A stretch of DNA of 64,000 bases, from assembly GCA_014169315.1 (NCBI GenBank), contig AP022133.1:1240001-1304000 (forward strand). Reading direction: 5' to 3'. A program made the translations under genes and the position numbers. The notes beneath the pieces were generated by a model that was not told the DNA's origin, ran no database searches, and was given only the letters and a program-made list of their open reading frames with translations. Of this stretch, positions 21,431-31,999 are shown piece by piece. Position 1 is the stretch's first letter. Each line of letters starts with the position of its first letter. The stretch comes from Enterobacter cloacae. GTDB taxonomy: Bacteria; Pseudomonadota; Gammaproteobacteria; Enterobacterales; Enterobacteriaceae.

Positions 21431-21704
21431 TGTGCGACAGGGCGACATTCAGGAGCGCCAGGATGATTATGTATTCACATCACTTAAGTAAAAATAAAAT
21501 ACATTTTTAAAATAAATAAAAACGAAATTCATAATTCATTGACAGAAATCATAAAACAGGACAGGGGGTCGTTTTTAAATGGGACATTATTTATCAGTAA
21601 TGCTAATCATTTTCCCGGTTATTCGCAGATAAGTCAGAAGACCAGATAACGCCTGTTGCGATGCCTGCGGAAATGCCCCGTTTTATTGATTCAGGGAGGC
21701 ACTT

Positions 21705-23810
21705 ATGTCGACAGGTTTACGTTTCACACTGGACGTGGATGGTCTGGGGTCAAAAACCTTCGCCGTGGTGAGCTTTCTGCTGAAACAGCGTTATTTATCC
21801 CCGTTTACTCTGGACATTGAAGTCGCCAGTGACGCTTTCGGACAGGCAGCGGAAAACGTACTGGAAAAGAATGCCACCCTGACTGTCTGGCAGGGCGATA
21901 CACCACAGCGCCGTATCAGCGGCATTGTCACCCGCTTCGGGATGAAAGAGTACAACGGCTGGCAGATGTGCTACAGCCTGACCATCAACCCTCCCCTGTG
22001 GCGCGCCGGGCTGCGACAAAATTTCCGTATCTTCCAGCAGCAGGATATTCAGACCATTTCCACCACGCTGCTGGAGGAAAACGGTATCACAGGCTGGGAA
22101 TCGCTGTTTTATGAAGATCACCCGGCGCGGGAATTTTGCGTGCAGTACGGCGAGACCGACCTGGCATTTCTCACCCGCCTGTGGTCGGAGGAAGGGATTT
22201 TCTTTTTTGACCGGCACGTTGCCGACACGCAGACACTAACGTTGTGCGATGATATGGCCGGGCTGTCCCGCACGGGTGAAATCCCCTTTAACCCCAACCC
22301 CACGACCACTCTTTTGCCCCTGACTGTCAGTACATTCAGTTACCAGGCGCAGATACGCCCCTCTTCGGTGGAAACCCAGGACTACACCTTTAAGGTGCCG
22401 GGATGGCCGGCGTATTACGGGTGTGACGGCGAACACCTGAACGGCCAGCGCACGCAGTATGAGGTCTTCGATTATCCGGGACGGTTCAAGGATGAACAGC
22501 ACGGGCAGGATTTCGCCCGTTATCAGATGGAGGGCTGGCGCAACAATGCGGAGACAGCCTCCTGCGTCAGCAATTCACCGACATTATGGCCGGGCGTCAT
22601 TTTTACGCTTACCGGGCATCCGGTCAGGGAGCTTAACCGGCAATGGCAGGTTATCAGTTCCGTTCTGACGGGCAAACAACCACAGGCGCTGAAAGGCAGC
22701 CGGGGACAGGGCACCACGCTGGATAATCAGTTTGAGGTTATCCCCGCAGACCGGACCTGGCGACCGCAGCCCCTGCTGAAACCGAAGGTGGACGGCCCGC
22801 AGAGCGCCATCGTTACCGGACCGCCGGGAGAAGAGATTTTCTGCGACGAACATGGCCGGGTGCGGGTGCGCTTTCACTGGGACCGTTACTGTCCGGGGAA
22901 CGAGGACAGCTCCTGCTGGGTGCGGGTATCGCAGGCATGGGCAGGTGCCGGATTCGGCAATCTCGCCATTCCGCGCGTGGGTCAGGAGGTTATAGTGGAC
23001 TTCCTCAATGGCGACCCTGACCAGCCCCTCATCATGGGGCGCACCTATCACCAGGATAACCGTTCACCGGGCAGCCTGCCGGGAACGAAGACGCAGATGA
23101 CCATCCGGTCGAAAACGTATAAGGGCGACGGCTTTAATGAGCTGCGCTTTGAAGATGCCACCGGGCAGGAGCAGGTTTATATCCATGCGCAAAAAGATAT
23201 GGATACCGATGTACTGAATAACCGTACCACTGATGTGACGGCAAACCACCGCGAAACCATCGGCGGCAACCAGGTCATCACCGTGAAGCAGAATCAGGTG
23301 CAGACGGTGGTACAGAACCAGAAAGAAACTGTGGGCCAGAATCAGAGCATTACTGTCGGCCAGAACCAGGCGGAAACGGTGGGCGTGGCGCGGGCGCTGA
23401 CGGTCGGCGTGGCGTACCAGACTACCGTGGGCGGCGTGATGAACACCTCGGTGGCGCTGACGCAGTCCTCGCAGGTCGGTATCTATAAATCGCTGCTGGT
23501 CGGCAAAGGCTATAACGTCAGCGTCGGGGAAAACGCCACCTTCACGGTGGGCAAAAGCAAAACCGAGAGCGCCGGGAAGGTGGCGGTCTATTCCGCCGGG
23601 GAACATCTGGAACTGCGCTGCGGGCAGGCGCGGCTGGTGCTGACGCAGGACGGCAAAATATTCCTTAACGGCACCGCCATTAACCTCCAGGGCGTCCAGA
23701 CCCTCAGCGGTGACGCGCTGATGATTAACTGGAACTGCGGCGCAGCGGAAGACCCGCCGAAAGCGCCGGAGGAAGACAGCAGCCAGCCGCCGGATATGCG
23801 GCAGTACTGA
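21705..23810 (+). CDS. vgrG: Type VI secretion spike protein VgrG
   Basis: A 701-aa VgrG (TssI) with a GGAGG site before ATG. The N-terminal gp27-like part (about 1-370) includes LTFLTRLWSEEGIFFF-type text; the OB-fold gp5-like part has DEHGRVRVRFHWDRY and PRVGQEVIVDFLNGDPDQP; the C-terminal beta-helix is made of short repeats (QNQKETVGQNQSITVG). A short proline-rich tail follows; no effector domain is visible. No other T6SS structural genes are in the window, so this is an auxiliary vgrG that would use an apparatus encoded elsewhere. The Rhs gene follows 67 bases later. Confidence 0.95.
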   Translation: MSTGLRFTLDVDGLGSKTFAVVSFLLKQRYLSPFTLDIEVASDAFGQAAENVLEKNATLTVWQGDTPQRRISGIVTRFGMKEYNGWQMCYSLTINPPLWRAGLRQNFRIFQQQDIQTISTTLLEENGITGWESLFYEDHPAREFCVQYGETDLAFLTRLWSEEGIFFFDRHVADTQTLTLCDDMAGLSRTGEIPFNPNPTTTLLPLTVSTFSYQAQIRPSSVETQDYTFKVPGWPAYYGCDGEHLNGQRTQYEVFDYPGRFKDEQHGQDFARYQMEGWRNNAETASCVSNSPTLWPGVIFTLTGHPVRELNRQWQVISSVLTGKQPQALKGSRGQGTTLDNQFEVIPADRTWRPQPLLKPKVDGPQSAIVTGPPGEEIFCDEHGRVRVRFHWDRYCPGNEDSSCWVRVSQAWAGAGFGNLAIPRVGQEVIVDFLNGDPDQPLIMGRTYHQDNRSPGSLPGTKTQMTIRSKTYKGDGFNELRFEDATGQEQVYIHAQKDMDTDVLNNRTTDVTANHRETIGGNQVITVKQNQVQTVVQNQKETVGQNQSITVGQNQAETVGVARALTVGVAYQTTVGGVMNTSVALTQSSQVGIYKSLLVGKGYNVSVGENATFTVGKSKTESAGKVAVYSAGEHLELRCGQARLVLTQDGKIFLNGTAINLQGVQTLSGDALMINWNCGAAEDPPKAPEEDSSQPPDMRQY

Positions 23811-23877
23811 GTGATTTAACACCAGTAATAAGACGATATTTCAGAGAAAAACAATAAGAGATAAAAAGGACGGGAAC

Positions 23878-26800
23878 ATGAGCGGAAAACCGGCGGCGCG
23901 TCAGGGTGACGGCACCCTGAAGGGTGGCCTGATAATCCAGGGTTCGGCGGGGGTGATGATTGGCGCGCCCACCGGCGTCGCCTGTTCGATATGCCCCGGC
24001 GGCATGACCTCCGGCAACCCGGTCAACCCGCTGCTGGGCGCGAAGGTGCAGCCCGGCGAAACCGATTTCGCCCTGCCCGGCCCGCTGCCGTTTGTGCTTT
24101 CCCGCTCTTACAGCAGTTACCGCACGAAAACGCCCGCACCGGTGGGCATATTCGGCCCCGGCTGGAAAGCCCCTTTTGATATCCGCTTACAGATACGCGA
24201 TGACGAACTCATCCTCAATGACAACGGCGGACGCAGCATTCATTTTGACCCGCTGTTTCCAGGTGAAACGGTCTTCAGCCGTAGTGAATCGTTCTGGCTG
24301 GCGCGGGGCGGCGTACCGGCACTGCATGAAAGCAATCCGCTGCATCTTCTCTGGCAACGGCTGCCGGAAGCGCTGCGTACCAGCCCGCATATTTACCTCG
24401 CCACCAATAGATTACAGGGGCCGTGGTGGATACTCGGCTGGTCTGAACGCGTTCCTGCACCGGATGAGGTACTGCCCGCCCCACTGCCGCCGTACCGGGT
24501 GCTGACCGCGCTGGTGGATAATTTCGGGCGGGTAATGGTTTTCCACCGCGCCGCCGCCGGTGAGTTCGCAGGAAATATCACCGGCGTGACGGATGGCGCA
24601 GGCCGCTGGTTCCGGCTGGTGCTGACCACGCAGGCGCAACGGGCGGAGCAGTACCGCAAACAGGCCGCTGCCGCAAAACAGCCGCCAGTTCCTGATGTGC
24701 TGCCCGCCACGGAGTATGGCGCAGACGACGGTGTTCGCCTGGCGGAAGTGTGGCTCACCCGCGACCCGGAATACCCGGATGACCTGCCTGCACAGCCGCT
24801 GGCGCGTTATGCCTATTCACCGCGCGGTGAACTGGTGACGGTATATGACCACAGCAACACAGCCGTGCGCGCCTTTACTTATGACGAAAAATACCCGGGC
24901 CGAATGGTGGCGCACCATCATGCGGGCAGGCCGGAAATACGCTATCGCTACGATGCTACCGGACGAGTCGTGGCGCAGCGTAACCCGGCAGGCTTAAGCT
25001 ACGCCTATGCATACGAAAAAAACAGTATCACCATCACCGACAGTCTGAACCGCCGTGAAGTGCTGCACACTGAAGGTGACGGTGGACTGAAGCGGGTGGT
25101 GAAGCAGGAGCGCGCAGACGGCAGCGCCACGCACAGCGAATATGACCCCGCAGGCAGGCTTATTGCGCAGACAGATGCGGCGGGCCGTAAAACGGAATAT
25201 CGCCTGAGTCCCGACTCCGGCCTGCTGAAAGAAATTATCACACCGGACGGCAGGCGCACCGAACTTTACCACAACAGCCAGCGCCAGCTGACCAGCACGC
25301 TGTACCCGGACGGGCTGAAAACCCGGCAGGAATACGATGACCTGGGCAGGCTGACTGCCGAAACGACGCGCAACGGCAGTACAACCCGTTACTTTTATGC
25401 TGACCCGCGCAGTGAACATCCCTGCGCCACCGAAGACGCCACTGGCAGCAAAAAACAGATGGTGTGGAGCCGCTACGGGCAGTTGCTGACCTTCACCGAC
25501 TGCTCCGGTTATGAAACCCGTTATGAATATGACCGTTTCGGGCAGCTCACGGCGACGCATCAGGAGGAAGGGTTAAGCCTGTACCGGGTTTATGATAATC
25601 GCGGCAGACTGGTCAGCCAGCGGAATACCGCAGAGCAGGAAACCCGTTACGAATACAATGTGGCGGGAGACCTGACGGCAGTCATTTCTCCTGACGGCAG
25701 CCGCAGCGAAACCACCCACGATAATCGGGGCAACGCCATCAGCACCACACAGGGTGGGCTGACACGCCGGATGGAATACGACGCCGCAGGCCGGGTGACG
25801 CAACTGACCAGTGAAAACGGCAGCCATACGGCATTCACTTACGATGTGCTGGACAGGCTGACGCAGGAAACCGGTTTTGACGGCAGGGTGAAGCGTTACC
25901 GTTACAGCGCGACCGGACAGCTTGTGCGCAGCGAGGATGAAAGCCTTGTCACGGCGTGGCATTACGATGAATCTGACCGGCTGACATACAGAACCGTGAA
26001 CGACGAACCGGCAGAACAGTGGTTCTACAACGAACGTGGCTGGCTGACAGACATCAGCCACCTCAGCGACGGACGGCGCGTCGCCGTGCATTACGGTCAT
26101 GACAACCGGGGCCGCCTTATCAGCGAACGCCAGACGGTGCATCACCCGGAAACCGGTGAAGTGCTGTGGCAGCACGACACGAAGCAGGATTACAGTGATA
26201 AGGGGCTGGCGACCATCACCACCCCCGACCACCTGTCGCCGGTGGAATGGCTCACTTACGGTTCCGGCTATATTGCCGGGATGAAGCTCGGCGACGAACC
26301 GCTGGTTGATTTCACCCGCGACCGCCTGCACCGTGAAACGCTGCTCAGCTTTGGTCAGTACGAAAGAACCACGGCATACACTGCCGCCGGGCAGCCGGAG
26401 AGTTATCATTTTAACAAACCACAGCTTAACCGCGACCACACCTGGAACGATGTCGGGCAGCTTATCCGTATCAGTGGCCAGCATGAACAACGCGATTATC
26501 AGTACAGCGACGCCGGGCGACTGGTCAGCACGCATATCAAATCTCCGCATCATGACCTGACGCAGTGGACGCTCACCGACCCGGCGGGTAACCGGACAGC
26601 GGAGCGGGATAAATACCCGATGCTGCCGGAGGTCTGGCGCGACAACCGCATCGCCCAGGATGCGAATTACTTTTACCATTACGATGAACATGGAAGACTG
26701 ACGGAAAAAGACGAGCGACGAGTCAGAAATGGCGGCAGCCATACCCACCACTACAGCTATGATGACCAGCACCGGCTTACACATTACCGCCTGATGCAGC

Positions 26801-27369
26801 AGGGAGACACCCTGACGGAGAGTCGCTATACCTATGATCCGCTGGGCCGCCGTATTGGTAAACGGGTATGGAAAAGCCGGACGGAGCGTGACTCAAGCGG
26901 GGATAGTTATCTGTGGCTGGATCCCGAGCCGGAAGTGACGTGGTATGGCTGGGATGGCGACAGACTGACCACCACGCAGACGAACGCCACCCGTATCCAG
27001 ACGGTGTACCAGCCGGGAAGCTTTACACCGCTCATCCGCATTGAAACGGCCACGACGGAACTGACCAGAACCGCCCGCCGCACGCTGGCGGAGAAACTCC
27101 AGCAGGATGCAGGAATGGTGTTTGCGCCGGAACTGGTGGCGATGCTGGATAATCTGGAAGACGAACTGAAACGCGGGGCCATCAGCGAACAAAGTCAGGC
27201 ATGGCTGGCGCAATGCGGACTGAGTGTGGAGCAGATGAAAAATCAGGTGGAGCCGGAACTCGCGCCAGTGAGGAAAATTCATCTGTACCACTGCGACCAC
27301 CGGGGACTGCCTCTGGCGCTGATTGATGTCAATGGATATGTTGCGTGGAGCGTGGAGCGTGGAGTCTGA
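23878..27369 (+). CDS. rhs: PAAR-containing Rhs protein core, ending at a frameshift
   Basis: A 1163-aa polymorphic toxin scaffold. The N-terminal PAAR-like region (about 1-70) includes [12 protein letters not shown] and [14 protein letters not shown] and would cap the VgrG spike. No membrane helices and no Eag chaperone gene are seen, unlike Rhs proteins with a prePAAR region. A long YD-repeat shell follows ([30 protein letters not shown]). The frame ends in VAWSVERGV because CGTGGAG is present three times at 27344-27364. With two copies the frame would run on through DEWGN into the tip. Confidence 0.92.
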   Translation: MSGKPAARQGDGTLKGGLIIQGSAGVMIGAPTGVACSICPGGMTSGNPVNPLLGAKVQPGETDFALPGPLPFVLSRSYSSYRTKTPAPVGIFGPGWKAPFDIRLQIRDDELILNDNGGRSIHFDPLFPGETVFSRSESFWLARGGVPALHESNPLHLLWQRLPEALRTSPHIYLATNRLQGPWWILGWSERVPAPDEVLPAPLPPYRVLTALVDNFGRVMVFHRAAAGEFAGNITGVTDGAGRWFRLVLTTQAQRAEQYRKQAAAAKQPPVPDVLPATEYGADDGVRLAEVWLTRDPEYPDDLPAQPLARYAYSPRGELVTVYDHSNTAVRAFTYDEKYPGRMVAHHHAGRPEIRYRYDATGRVVAQRNPAGLSYAYAYEKNSITITDSLNRREVLHTEGDGGLKRVVKQERADGSATHSEYDPAGRLIAQTDAAGRKTEYRLSPDSGLLKEIITPDGRRTELYHNSQRQLTSTLYPDGLKTRQEYDDLGRLTAETTRNGSTTRYFYADPRSEHPCATEDATGSKKQMVWSRYGQLLTFTDCSGYETRYEYDRFGQLTATHQEEGLSLYRVYDNRGRLVSQRNTAEQETRYEYNVAGDLTAVISPDGSRSETTHDNRGNAISTTQGGLTRRMEYDAAGRVTQLTSENGSHTAFTYDVLDRLTQETGFDGRVKRYRYSATGQLVRSEDESLVTAWHYDESDRLTYRTVNDEPAEQWFYNERGWLTDISHLSDGRRVAVHYGHDNRGRLISERQTVHHPETGEVLWQHDTKQDYSDKGLATITTPDHLSPVEWLTYGSGYIAGMKLGDEPLVDFTRDRLHRETLLSFGQYERTTAYTAAGQPESYHFNKPQLNRDHTWNDVGQLIRISGQHEQRDYQYSDAGRLVSTHIKSPHHDLTQWTLTDPAGNRTAERDKYPMLPEVWRDNRIAQDANYFYHYDEHGRLTEKDERRVRNGGSHTHHYSYDDQHRLTHYRLMQQGDTLTESRYTYDPLGRRIGKRVWKSRTERDSSGDSYLWLDPEPEVTWYGWDGDRLTTTQTNATRIQTVYQPGSFTPLIRIETATTELTRTARRTLAEKLQQDAGMVFAPELVAMLDNLEDELKRGAISEQSQAWLAQCGLSVEQMKNQVEPELAPVRKIHLYHCDHRGLPLALIDVNGYVAWSVERGV
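27344..27364 (+). repeat. Three tandem copies of CGTGGAG in rhs
   Basis: Exact 7-bp units at 27344, 27351 and 27358. Removing one unit restores the reading frame [11 protein letters not shown], so expansion from two to three copies explains the frameshift. A slippage-prone site. Confidence 0.9.
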
Positions 27370-27915
27370 TGAATGGGGGAATATACTGCGGGAGGATAAT
27401 CCGCATAATCTGCAACAGCTTATCCGGTTGCCGGGGCAACAGTGGGATAAGGAGACGGGATTGTACTATAATCGTCACAGATATCTTGATCCGTTGCAGG
27501 GCAGATATATAACGCAGGACCCGATAGGGCTGAAAGGTGGTCTAAATCCGTATACATACCCGCTGAATCCGACTACAGATGCAGATCCTTTGGGGCTCTT
27601 TGTGATGCTCCTCCCAATTATTGGGGAAGTGGCTATTAACTGGTTGGTTGTAGGTAGCGGAGTGGCAGGTGGTGCAGTTTTGGCAACACCGAGTGATGCT
27701 CCACAATCCAAAGCAAAAACGGAGAGTTTGACTAAATGTGATACGGCAAAACTGTGCCCTCCATGTAAAACAATTTCAGGTAGGATTATTCCTGTTAAAA
27801 CCCTATCATATCGACCTTTGGATGAAATACCTGATGATAAAATGGAGCATGGCGTATACGGTTCTCACCACAATATATTTGAGGCCAATCAAGCCCCGTC
27901 TAATACGCCTAAACC

Positions 27916-28971
27916 GGCTTTGTTGAATAAATAAGATTTCGTGCGAACGACCCTGTAGCTGGCTGGATTTTCAGGCAATACGCACGCTTTCTGGCATCCC
28001 AGCCTTTGTCATCCTGTTCAACGCACGCACCATGGCCATAGCTTCCGCTACCTGACCATCGTAGTCACGCAGCGTCAGTGAATCTCCCAACAACTGCTTC
28101 ATTCTGTACATTGCCGTTTCCGCTATCGAGCGACGGTTATATTCCGTTGTCCATTTCCACCGTGCATTGCTTCCGCTCAGCCGCTGATTAGCAACGGCAC
28201 GGTTGCGGTCTGCGTACTCACCGGGCCAGTAACCTGCTCCTTTTCGGGGAGGAATAAGCGCGCTGATTTTTTTGCGGCGCAGTTCATCGTGACAGAGCCG
28301 GGTATCGTAAGCCCCGTCTGCCGCGGCTGCCCTGATTTTTCTGTGAGTCTGCCGGATAAGGCCCGGGAAGGCTTCTGAGTCCGTGACGTTATTCAGCGAC
28401 AGGTCTGCACAGACAACTTCATGTGTGTTGCTGTCAACAGCAAGATGCAACTTTCGCCAGATACGACGGCGCTCTTTGCCGTGCTTTCTGACTTTCCATT
28501 CGCCTTCACCAAAGACCTTCAGCCCGGTGGAATCAATCACCAGGTGTGCGATTTCACCCCGGGTGGACGTTTTGAAACTGACATTAACCGACTTTGCCCG
28601 CTTACTGACACTGGTGTAATCCGGGCAGCGCAACGGAACGTTCATCAGGGCAAAAATGGAATCAATAAAACCCTGCGCAGCCCGCAGGGTCAGCCGGAAT
28701 ACGCGTTTAATCACCAGAACGGTGGTGATGGCGAGATCAGAATAGCGCTGGGGCCTTCCTCGTGATGAAGGCGTTGCCGACTCATACCAGGCCTGAATCG
28801 CCTCATCATCCAGCCAGAAAGTGAGGGAGCCACGGTTGATGAGAGCTTTGTTGTAGGTGGACCAGTTGGTGATTCTGAACTTTTGCTTTGCCACGGAATG
28901 GTCTGTGTTGTCGGGAGGATACGTGATCTGATCCTTCAACTCAGCAAAAGTTCGATTTATTCAACAAAGCC
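27916..28971 (-). mobile_element. IS903-group insertion sequence (IS5 family)
   Basis: A 1056-bp element with terminal repeats starting GGCTTTGTTGAATAAAT at 27916 and ending ATTTATTCAACAAAGCC at 28971. It is flanked by an exact 9-bp target duplication GCCTAAACC at 27907-27915 and 28972-28980. Length, ends and 9-bp duplication are typical of the IS903/IS102 group. It sits in the Rhs toxin tip. Confidence 0.95.
27971..28939 (-). CDS. IS903-group DDE transposase
   Basis: A 322-aa IS5-family transposase. Characteristic text: RGRPQRYSDLAITTVLVIKR, VIDSTGLKVFGEGEWKVRKH (first Asp), AAADGAYDTRLCHDEL (second Asp), and RRSIAETAMYRMKQLLGD (Glu). It is similar to, but clearly diverged from, the IS903 transposase, with a short N-terminal extension before VAKQKFRITNW. 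It fills most of the element and appears intact. Confidence 0.93.
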   Translation of the reverse strand: MKDQITYPPDNTDHSVAKQKFRITNWSTYNKALINRGSLTFWLDDEAIQAWYESATPSSRGRPQRYSDLAITTVLVIKRVFRLTLRAAQGFIDSIFALMNVPLRCPDYTSVSKRAKSVNVSFKTSTRGEIAHLVIDSTGLKVFGEGEWKVRKHGKERRRIWRKLHLAVDSNTHEVVCADLSLNNVTDSEAFPGLIRQTHRKIRAAAADGAYDTRLCHDELRRKKISALIPPRKGAGYWPGEYADRNRAVANQRLSGSNARWKWTTEYNRRSIAETAMYRMKQLLGDSLTLRDYDGQVAEAMAMVRALNRMTKAGMPESVRIA

Positions 28972-29084
28972 GCCTAAACCATGTAAATGCTTTTGGGTGA
29001 AACAAGGTTATGTACTTAAACCGTGGGAGATTTCATCAGATATAGTGCCAATGGAGCCATTTTTAGAGTAATGTGAGGTGAACA

Positions 29085-29342
29085 TTGAAATACGTAAATG
29101 GCGGTAAAAATATAAAAATTGGTGACATCGTAAATGTTGATGGAGTTGATGGGATTGTTGTCTGTGATTATGAGAATAGTATTGCTCTAGATGGATATGA
29201 AGGCTGGCTCATAAAAGAGGAGCTAATAGGAGGAGGATATTTCTCATCTGGGATTATGGTTGATACAAAAGATTATGGGCTTATTCATTATCCAGATGAA
29301 GACCCTGATATTAAATTTATCGCAAGGCCGACGGAACGGTAA
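29085..29342 (+). CDS. Probable immunity protein for the first Rhs tip
   Basis: An 85-aa acidic protein directly after the toxin tip (13 bases). The start is TTG at 29085 behind a TGTGAGG site; no ATG is available at the same place. It reads [20 protein letters not shown] and has the tail [13 protein letters not shown] do not recognise a named family; the call rests on position, small size and acidity. Intact although the toxin is broken, as expected if immunity is retained against sister cells. Confidence 0.65.
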   Translation: MKYVNGGKNIKIGDIVNVDGVDGIVVCDYENSIALDGYEGWLIKEELIGGGYFSSGIMVDTKDYGLIHYPDEDPDIKFIARPTER

Positions 29343-29343
29343 T

Positions 29344-30201
29344 ATGTCCGGTGAATGGGGATGCTCGCCGCAGGAAGCAGCCCCGGATAATCTGGAGCAA
29401 CTTATCCGACTGCCCGGGCAGCAGTACGATGATGAGTCGGGGTTATACTATAACCGGAACCGTTACTATAACCCGAAGTAGAGGCGGTATATCACGCAGG
29501 ACCCCATTGGATTAAGAGGTGGGTTAAACTCATATTCGTATCCACTTAATCCAGTTGCAAATATAGATCCATTAGGACTTGATTGTTTCACTGCAAATGA
29601 TTTATTGGGAAGCTCAGGGTCGGTAGATTGGGGCACAGAAACTCAGAGTCTTGCTGCCAGCGTACCAGAGCAGGATCTCCCGGCTGCCCTTCATGATCAT
29701 GCTATAGGAGCCGGAGGATGGAACCCAGGTGCTGATTACGTAAAACTTTGGGCTATAGATACCCCTGTTGTAGCCGGAGCAACGTTAACTGGACCAGTAT
29801 CAAGCTTAGCAGCATATGGTAAAAATACACTTTCATTAGTAGAAATTATGGCTGGTAGTGCCAGTTCGTGTGCGGCAGTTGCCACAACTGATTATATGAA
29901 TGGTAAGACTCCAGATAAATCTGAGCTATTGCTATGTGGCTCGACAGGAGCTTTCGGAGCTGGAAAAAGTTTTATAGAAAAAACACTGATGAAGATGGGA
30001 TTTTCTTTTTTGAGTAAGGGGAATGATACGCAAGCTGGTATAGATGCTGCCGCAAATACAGGCATTGAGGAGGTTATTGGAGGAGCTGCGGGGACACTCC
30101 CTTACGTTCCCAAAGGGCCAGTTGGCGATTATGTAACAGATACATTTTCCGGCAATGCCTTTGATTCTGTAAAAAACAAAGACAACACAAAACAGGAATA
30201 G
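29344..30201 (+). pseudogene. Orphan Rhs core end with a second toxin tip, in-frame amber stop
   Basis: The piece starts with Rhs core homology ([10 protein letters not shown], then [19 protein letters not shown]) and continues in one frame to 30201, broken only by TAG at 29479-29481. The usual codon at that place in Rhs cores is CAG (Q), so one C-to-T change explains it. After the second DPLGL (near 29575) an unrelated tip of about 205 aa follows, with a Gly/Ala-rich region ([19 protein letters not shown]) and [20 protein letters not shown]. This is the classical silent displaced tip of Rhs loci. Its activity is unknown. Confidence 0.8.
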
Positions 30202-30215
30202 GATAAAAATAAAAA

Positions 30216-31268
30216 ATGGCAAATATAAAAAATAAAAAACATACGCCAATGGCGATTTTAATCATTGCCACTGTATTTTTCATAACTCTCATCAGTGTTT
30301 ATTTTTGGCAATTTCTTGATAAACACTCGAATTCACAAAATTATCCAAATGAAATATCAGAACTCGTTAACGCTGCAAAAAACGGGGATTCGCACGCTCA
30401 GTCTAATTTGGGACAAGCATATGAACATGGCAAGGGGGTTGCACAGGATTATACACAGGCAATTATTTGGTACCGCAAAGCAGCAGAGCAAGGTTTTAAC
30501 ATTGCACAATATAACCTTGGTTTAATGTATTATAATGGAAAAGGAATCTCTCAAAGTTATGAAAAAGCTGGAGAATGGTATCGCAAAGCAGCAGTGCAAG
30601 GACTGGCTGTAGCTCAATATAATCTGGGCCGTTTATATTCATTAGGCAGAGGAGTTCCTCAGTCATTTGTTAATGCAGAAGAATGGTATCTAAAATCGGC
30701 AAACCAGGGGTATACGCATGCTCAGGTCAACATTGGCATGCTTTATTTACATGGGCAGGGGGTGGCACAAAATTATCCACTTGCAAAAATGTGGTTTGAA
30801 AAAGCAGCAAAAGATAATGATGCTTTAGCTATGAATAATTTAGGCTATATATATAATTATGCAGTTGGTGTCCCACAAAATAAAAGACAAGCTGTATTTT
30901 GGTATGAGAAAGCAGAAAAGGCTGGTTCCTGCGAAGCCAGGAATGAACTTTCGATATTATATTTCAGAGGAGAAGGTGGACTTAAACATAATGAGATAAA
31001 AGCAATGAAATTATTAATATCCTCGGCTCAACAAGGATGTGTTGAAGCCCAAAACAACTTAGGCATTGTATATTCACATAGCACAGAACCGCTGAGGGAT
31101 TATGTTGAATCATACGCCTGGTATGCAGTTGCATTTGCCAATGGCAAATTATCAGCGGAACAACAGCAAGCTGAAATTTCTAAAAAAATGAGCGTTAACG
31201 AATTAGCTAAAGCGAATGAACTTGCACATAAATATGTGCTGCTTTACTTACAAAAAAATGATTTTTAA
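30216..31268 (+). CDS. Sel1-repeat protein, candidate immunity to the orphan tip
   Basis: A 350-aa AT-rich gene 14 bases after the orphan tip. An N-terminal membrane anchor (about 10-30, AILIIATVFFITLISVYF) is followed by about seven Sel1/TPR-like repeats such as AQSNLGQAYEHGKGVAQDY and AQYNLGLMYYNGKGISQSY. Sel1-repeat proteins occur as immunity partners of secreted effectors, and the position fits that here, with the bulk probably facing the periplasm. The role is an inference. Confidence 0.75.
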   Translation: MANIKNKKHTPMAILIIATVFFITLISVYFWQFLDKHSNSQNYPNEISELVNAAKNGDSHAQSNLGQAYEHGKGVAQDYTQAIIWYRKAAEQGFNIAQYNLGLMYYNGKGISQSYEKAGEWYRKAAVQGLAVAQYNLGRLYSLGRGVPQSFVNAEEWYLKSANQGYTHAQVNIGMLYLHGQGVAQNYPLAKMWFEKAAKDNDALAMNNLGYIYNYAVGVPQNKRQAVFWYEKAEKAGSCEARNELSILYFRGEGGLKHNEIKAMKLLISSAQQGCVEAQNNLGIVYSHSTEPLRDYVESYAWYAVAFANGKLSAEQQQAEISKKMSVNELAKANELAHKYVLLYLQKNDF

Positions 31269-31355
31269 AAATTTAATGACGCATTATCTGGCGTTGAAAT
31301 ACTGCGATATAATGGGCAGAAATATTATATACACTTTATAATACTTACTGCTATG

Positions 31356-31999
31356 TTATAATTTTGAGTGTCGAATATGTGCATTTAGTACGGACTCATA
31401 TTCCATCAATAAACCCATCTTTGGGTTTATTTGAAATCTGTCATACTCACGATAAGTACTCAACTCCTCATATTCCGTCATACCATATTTGTTTAACAGC
31501 CAGTAATCGGCAATAATTGAGGCTTGTTGTTCCATAGTGTAAAAGATGAATGATGGTTCATCTAATTTATAATTACACCAGATTGATGATGCATATGGGT
31601 CACAAAAAGAAGAATCATATCTGAAATACTGCCAGACAAAAGACATCGCGAAGATAAACAAATGAGGATATTTTACAGAATCATGATGACTTGTATAATC
31701 ACCAGAAAAATCAGGTCGGTATTCATTCACGCTTAAAAGCACGATCCCATTTTTAGTGGTAGTGATAATTCTGGGTTGTGTTCGGGATTGACTGCTATGA
31801 CAGTATATCTTTACTCTGTCATAGTCGATAATATTCTGAAAGACAGTCTGCGCCAGTTTTATCTCTCCGGGAGTTAGCGACCTGAATAACTCGGTGTCGG
31901 ATTGGGGGGGGACGGTAGTTCTACAGACAGATGATGGCTATTTCTCAGGATAGTCTCATTATTATCAAGAGAGGAGTTTCTTAATATACTTTCGCACAT
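31356..31999 (-). pseudogene. Vgr/Rhs-associated protein, frameshifted in a C8 tract
   Basis: ATG at 31999 follows GGAGG and opens MCESILRNSSLDNNETILR. At a run of eight C (31904-31911) the frame is lost; homology continues in another frame as QSDTELFRSLTPGEIKLA, then IIDYDRVKIYCH, and the body HLFIFAMSFVWQYF, EQQASIIADYWLLNKYG to 31356. Nine C would join the parts into about 214 aa. The layout resembles small Vgr-associated proteins with a HEMxHVWQ zinc motif and a downstream EQQAEIIADY segment, but here the HExxH is replaced by FAMSF. The gene faces the rhs locus. Confidence 0.65.

Larger units (their letters stand above)
20511..21704. other. 1.2-kb gap with dense secondary structure, no convincing gene
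   Basis: No open frame here looks real. 20890-21170 holds many short hairpins, several with GNRA-like loops (for example CCGGT-GAAAA-ACCGG near 20991). This, next to a perfect 16-bp hairpin at 20806-20842, is reminiscent of a group II intron remnant, but I cannot confirm that. 21298-21430 on the minus strand is a short coding-like fragment, listed separately. 21480-21700 is AT-rich and probably the vgrG promoter region. Confidence 0.5.
27365..29071 (+). pseudogene. Rhs C-terminal tip (toxin) separated by a frameshift and split by an IS
   Basis: In the frame after the 7-bp repeat the end of the Rhs core is intact ([32 protein letters not shown]) up to the DPLGL cleavage motif near 27595. The AT-richer tip then begins with a hydrophobic stretch ([18 protein letters not shown]), a CPPC motif, and [14 protein letters not shown]. 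An IS903-group element interrupts codon 'cc|a' at 27915. Removing it and one target copy continues the frame as KPCKCFWVKQGYVLKPWEI and ends in MEPFLE at 29071. The toxic activity is not recognised; paired cysteines and the HHN motif are the visible features. Two lesions make it inactive as it stands. Confidence 0.85.

Noticed and set aside
23280..23620. CRISPR-like short repeats
   Set aside because: The repeats encode the VgrG beta-helix (VTVGQNQ-type) and are in frame without spacers of constant size; no CRISPR array or cas gene is in the window.
25573..26784. 403-codon minus-strand frame inside rhs
   Set aside because: Antisense to a strongly conserved YD-repeat region; no ribosome site or recognisable domain.
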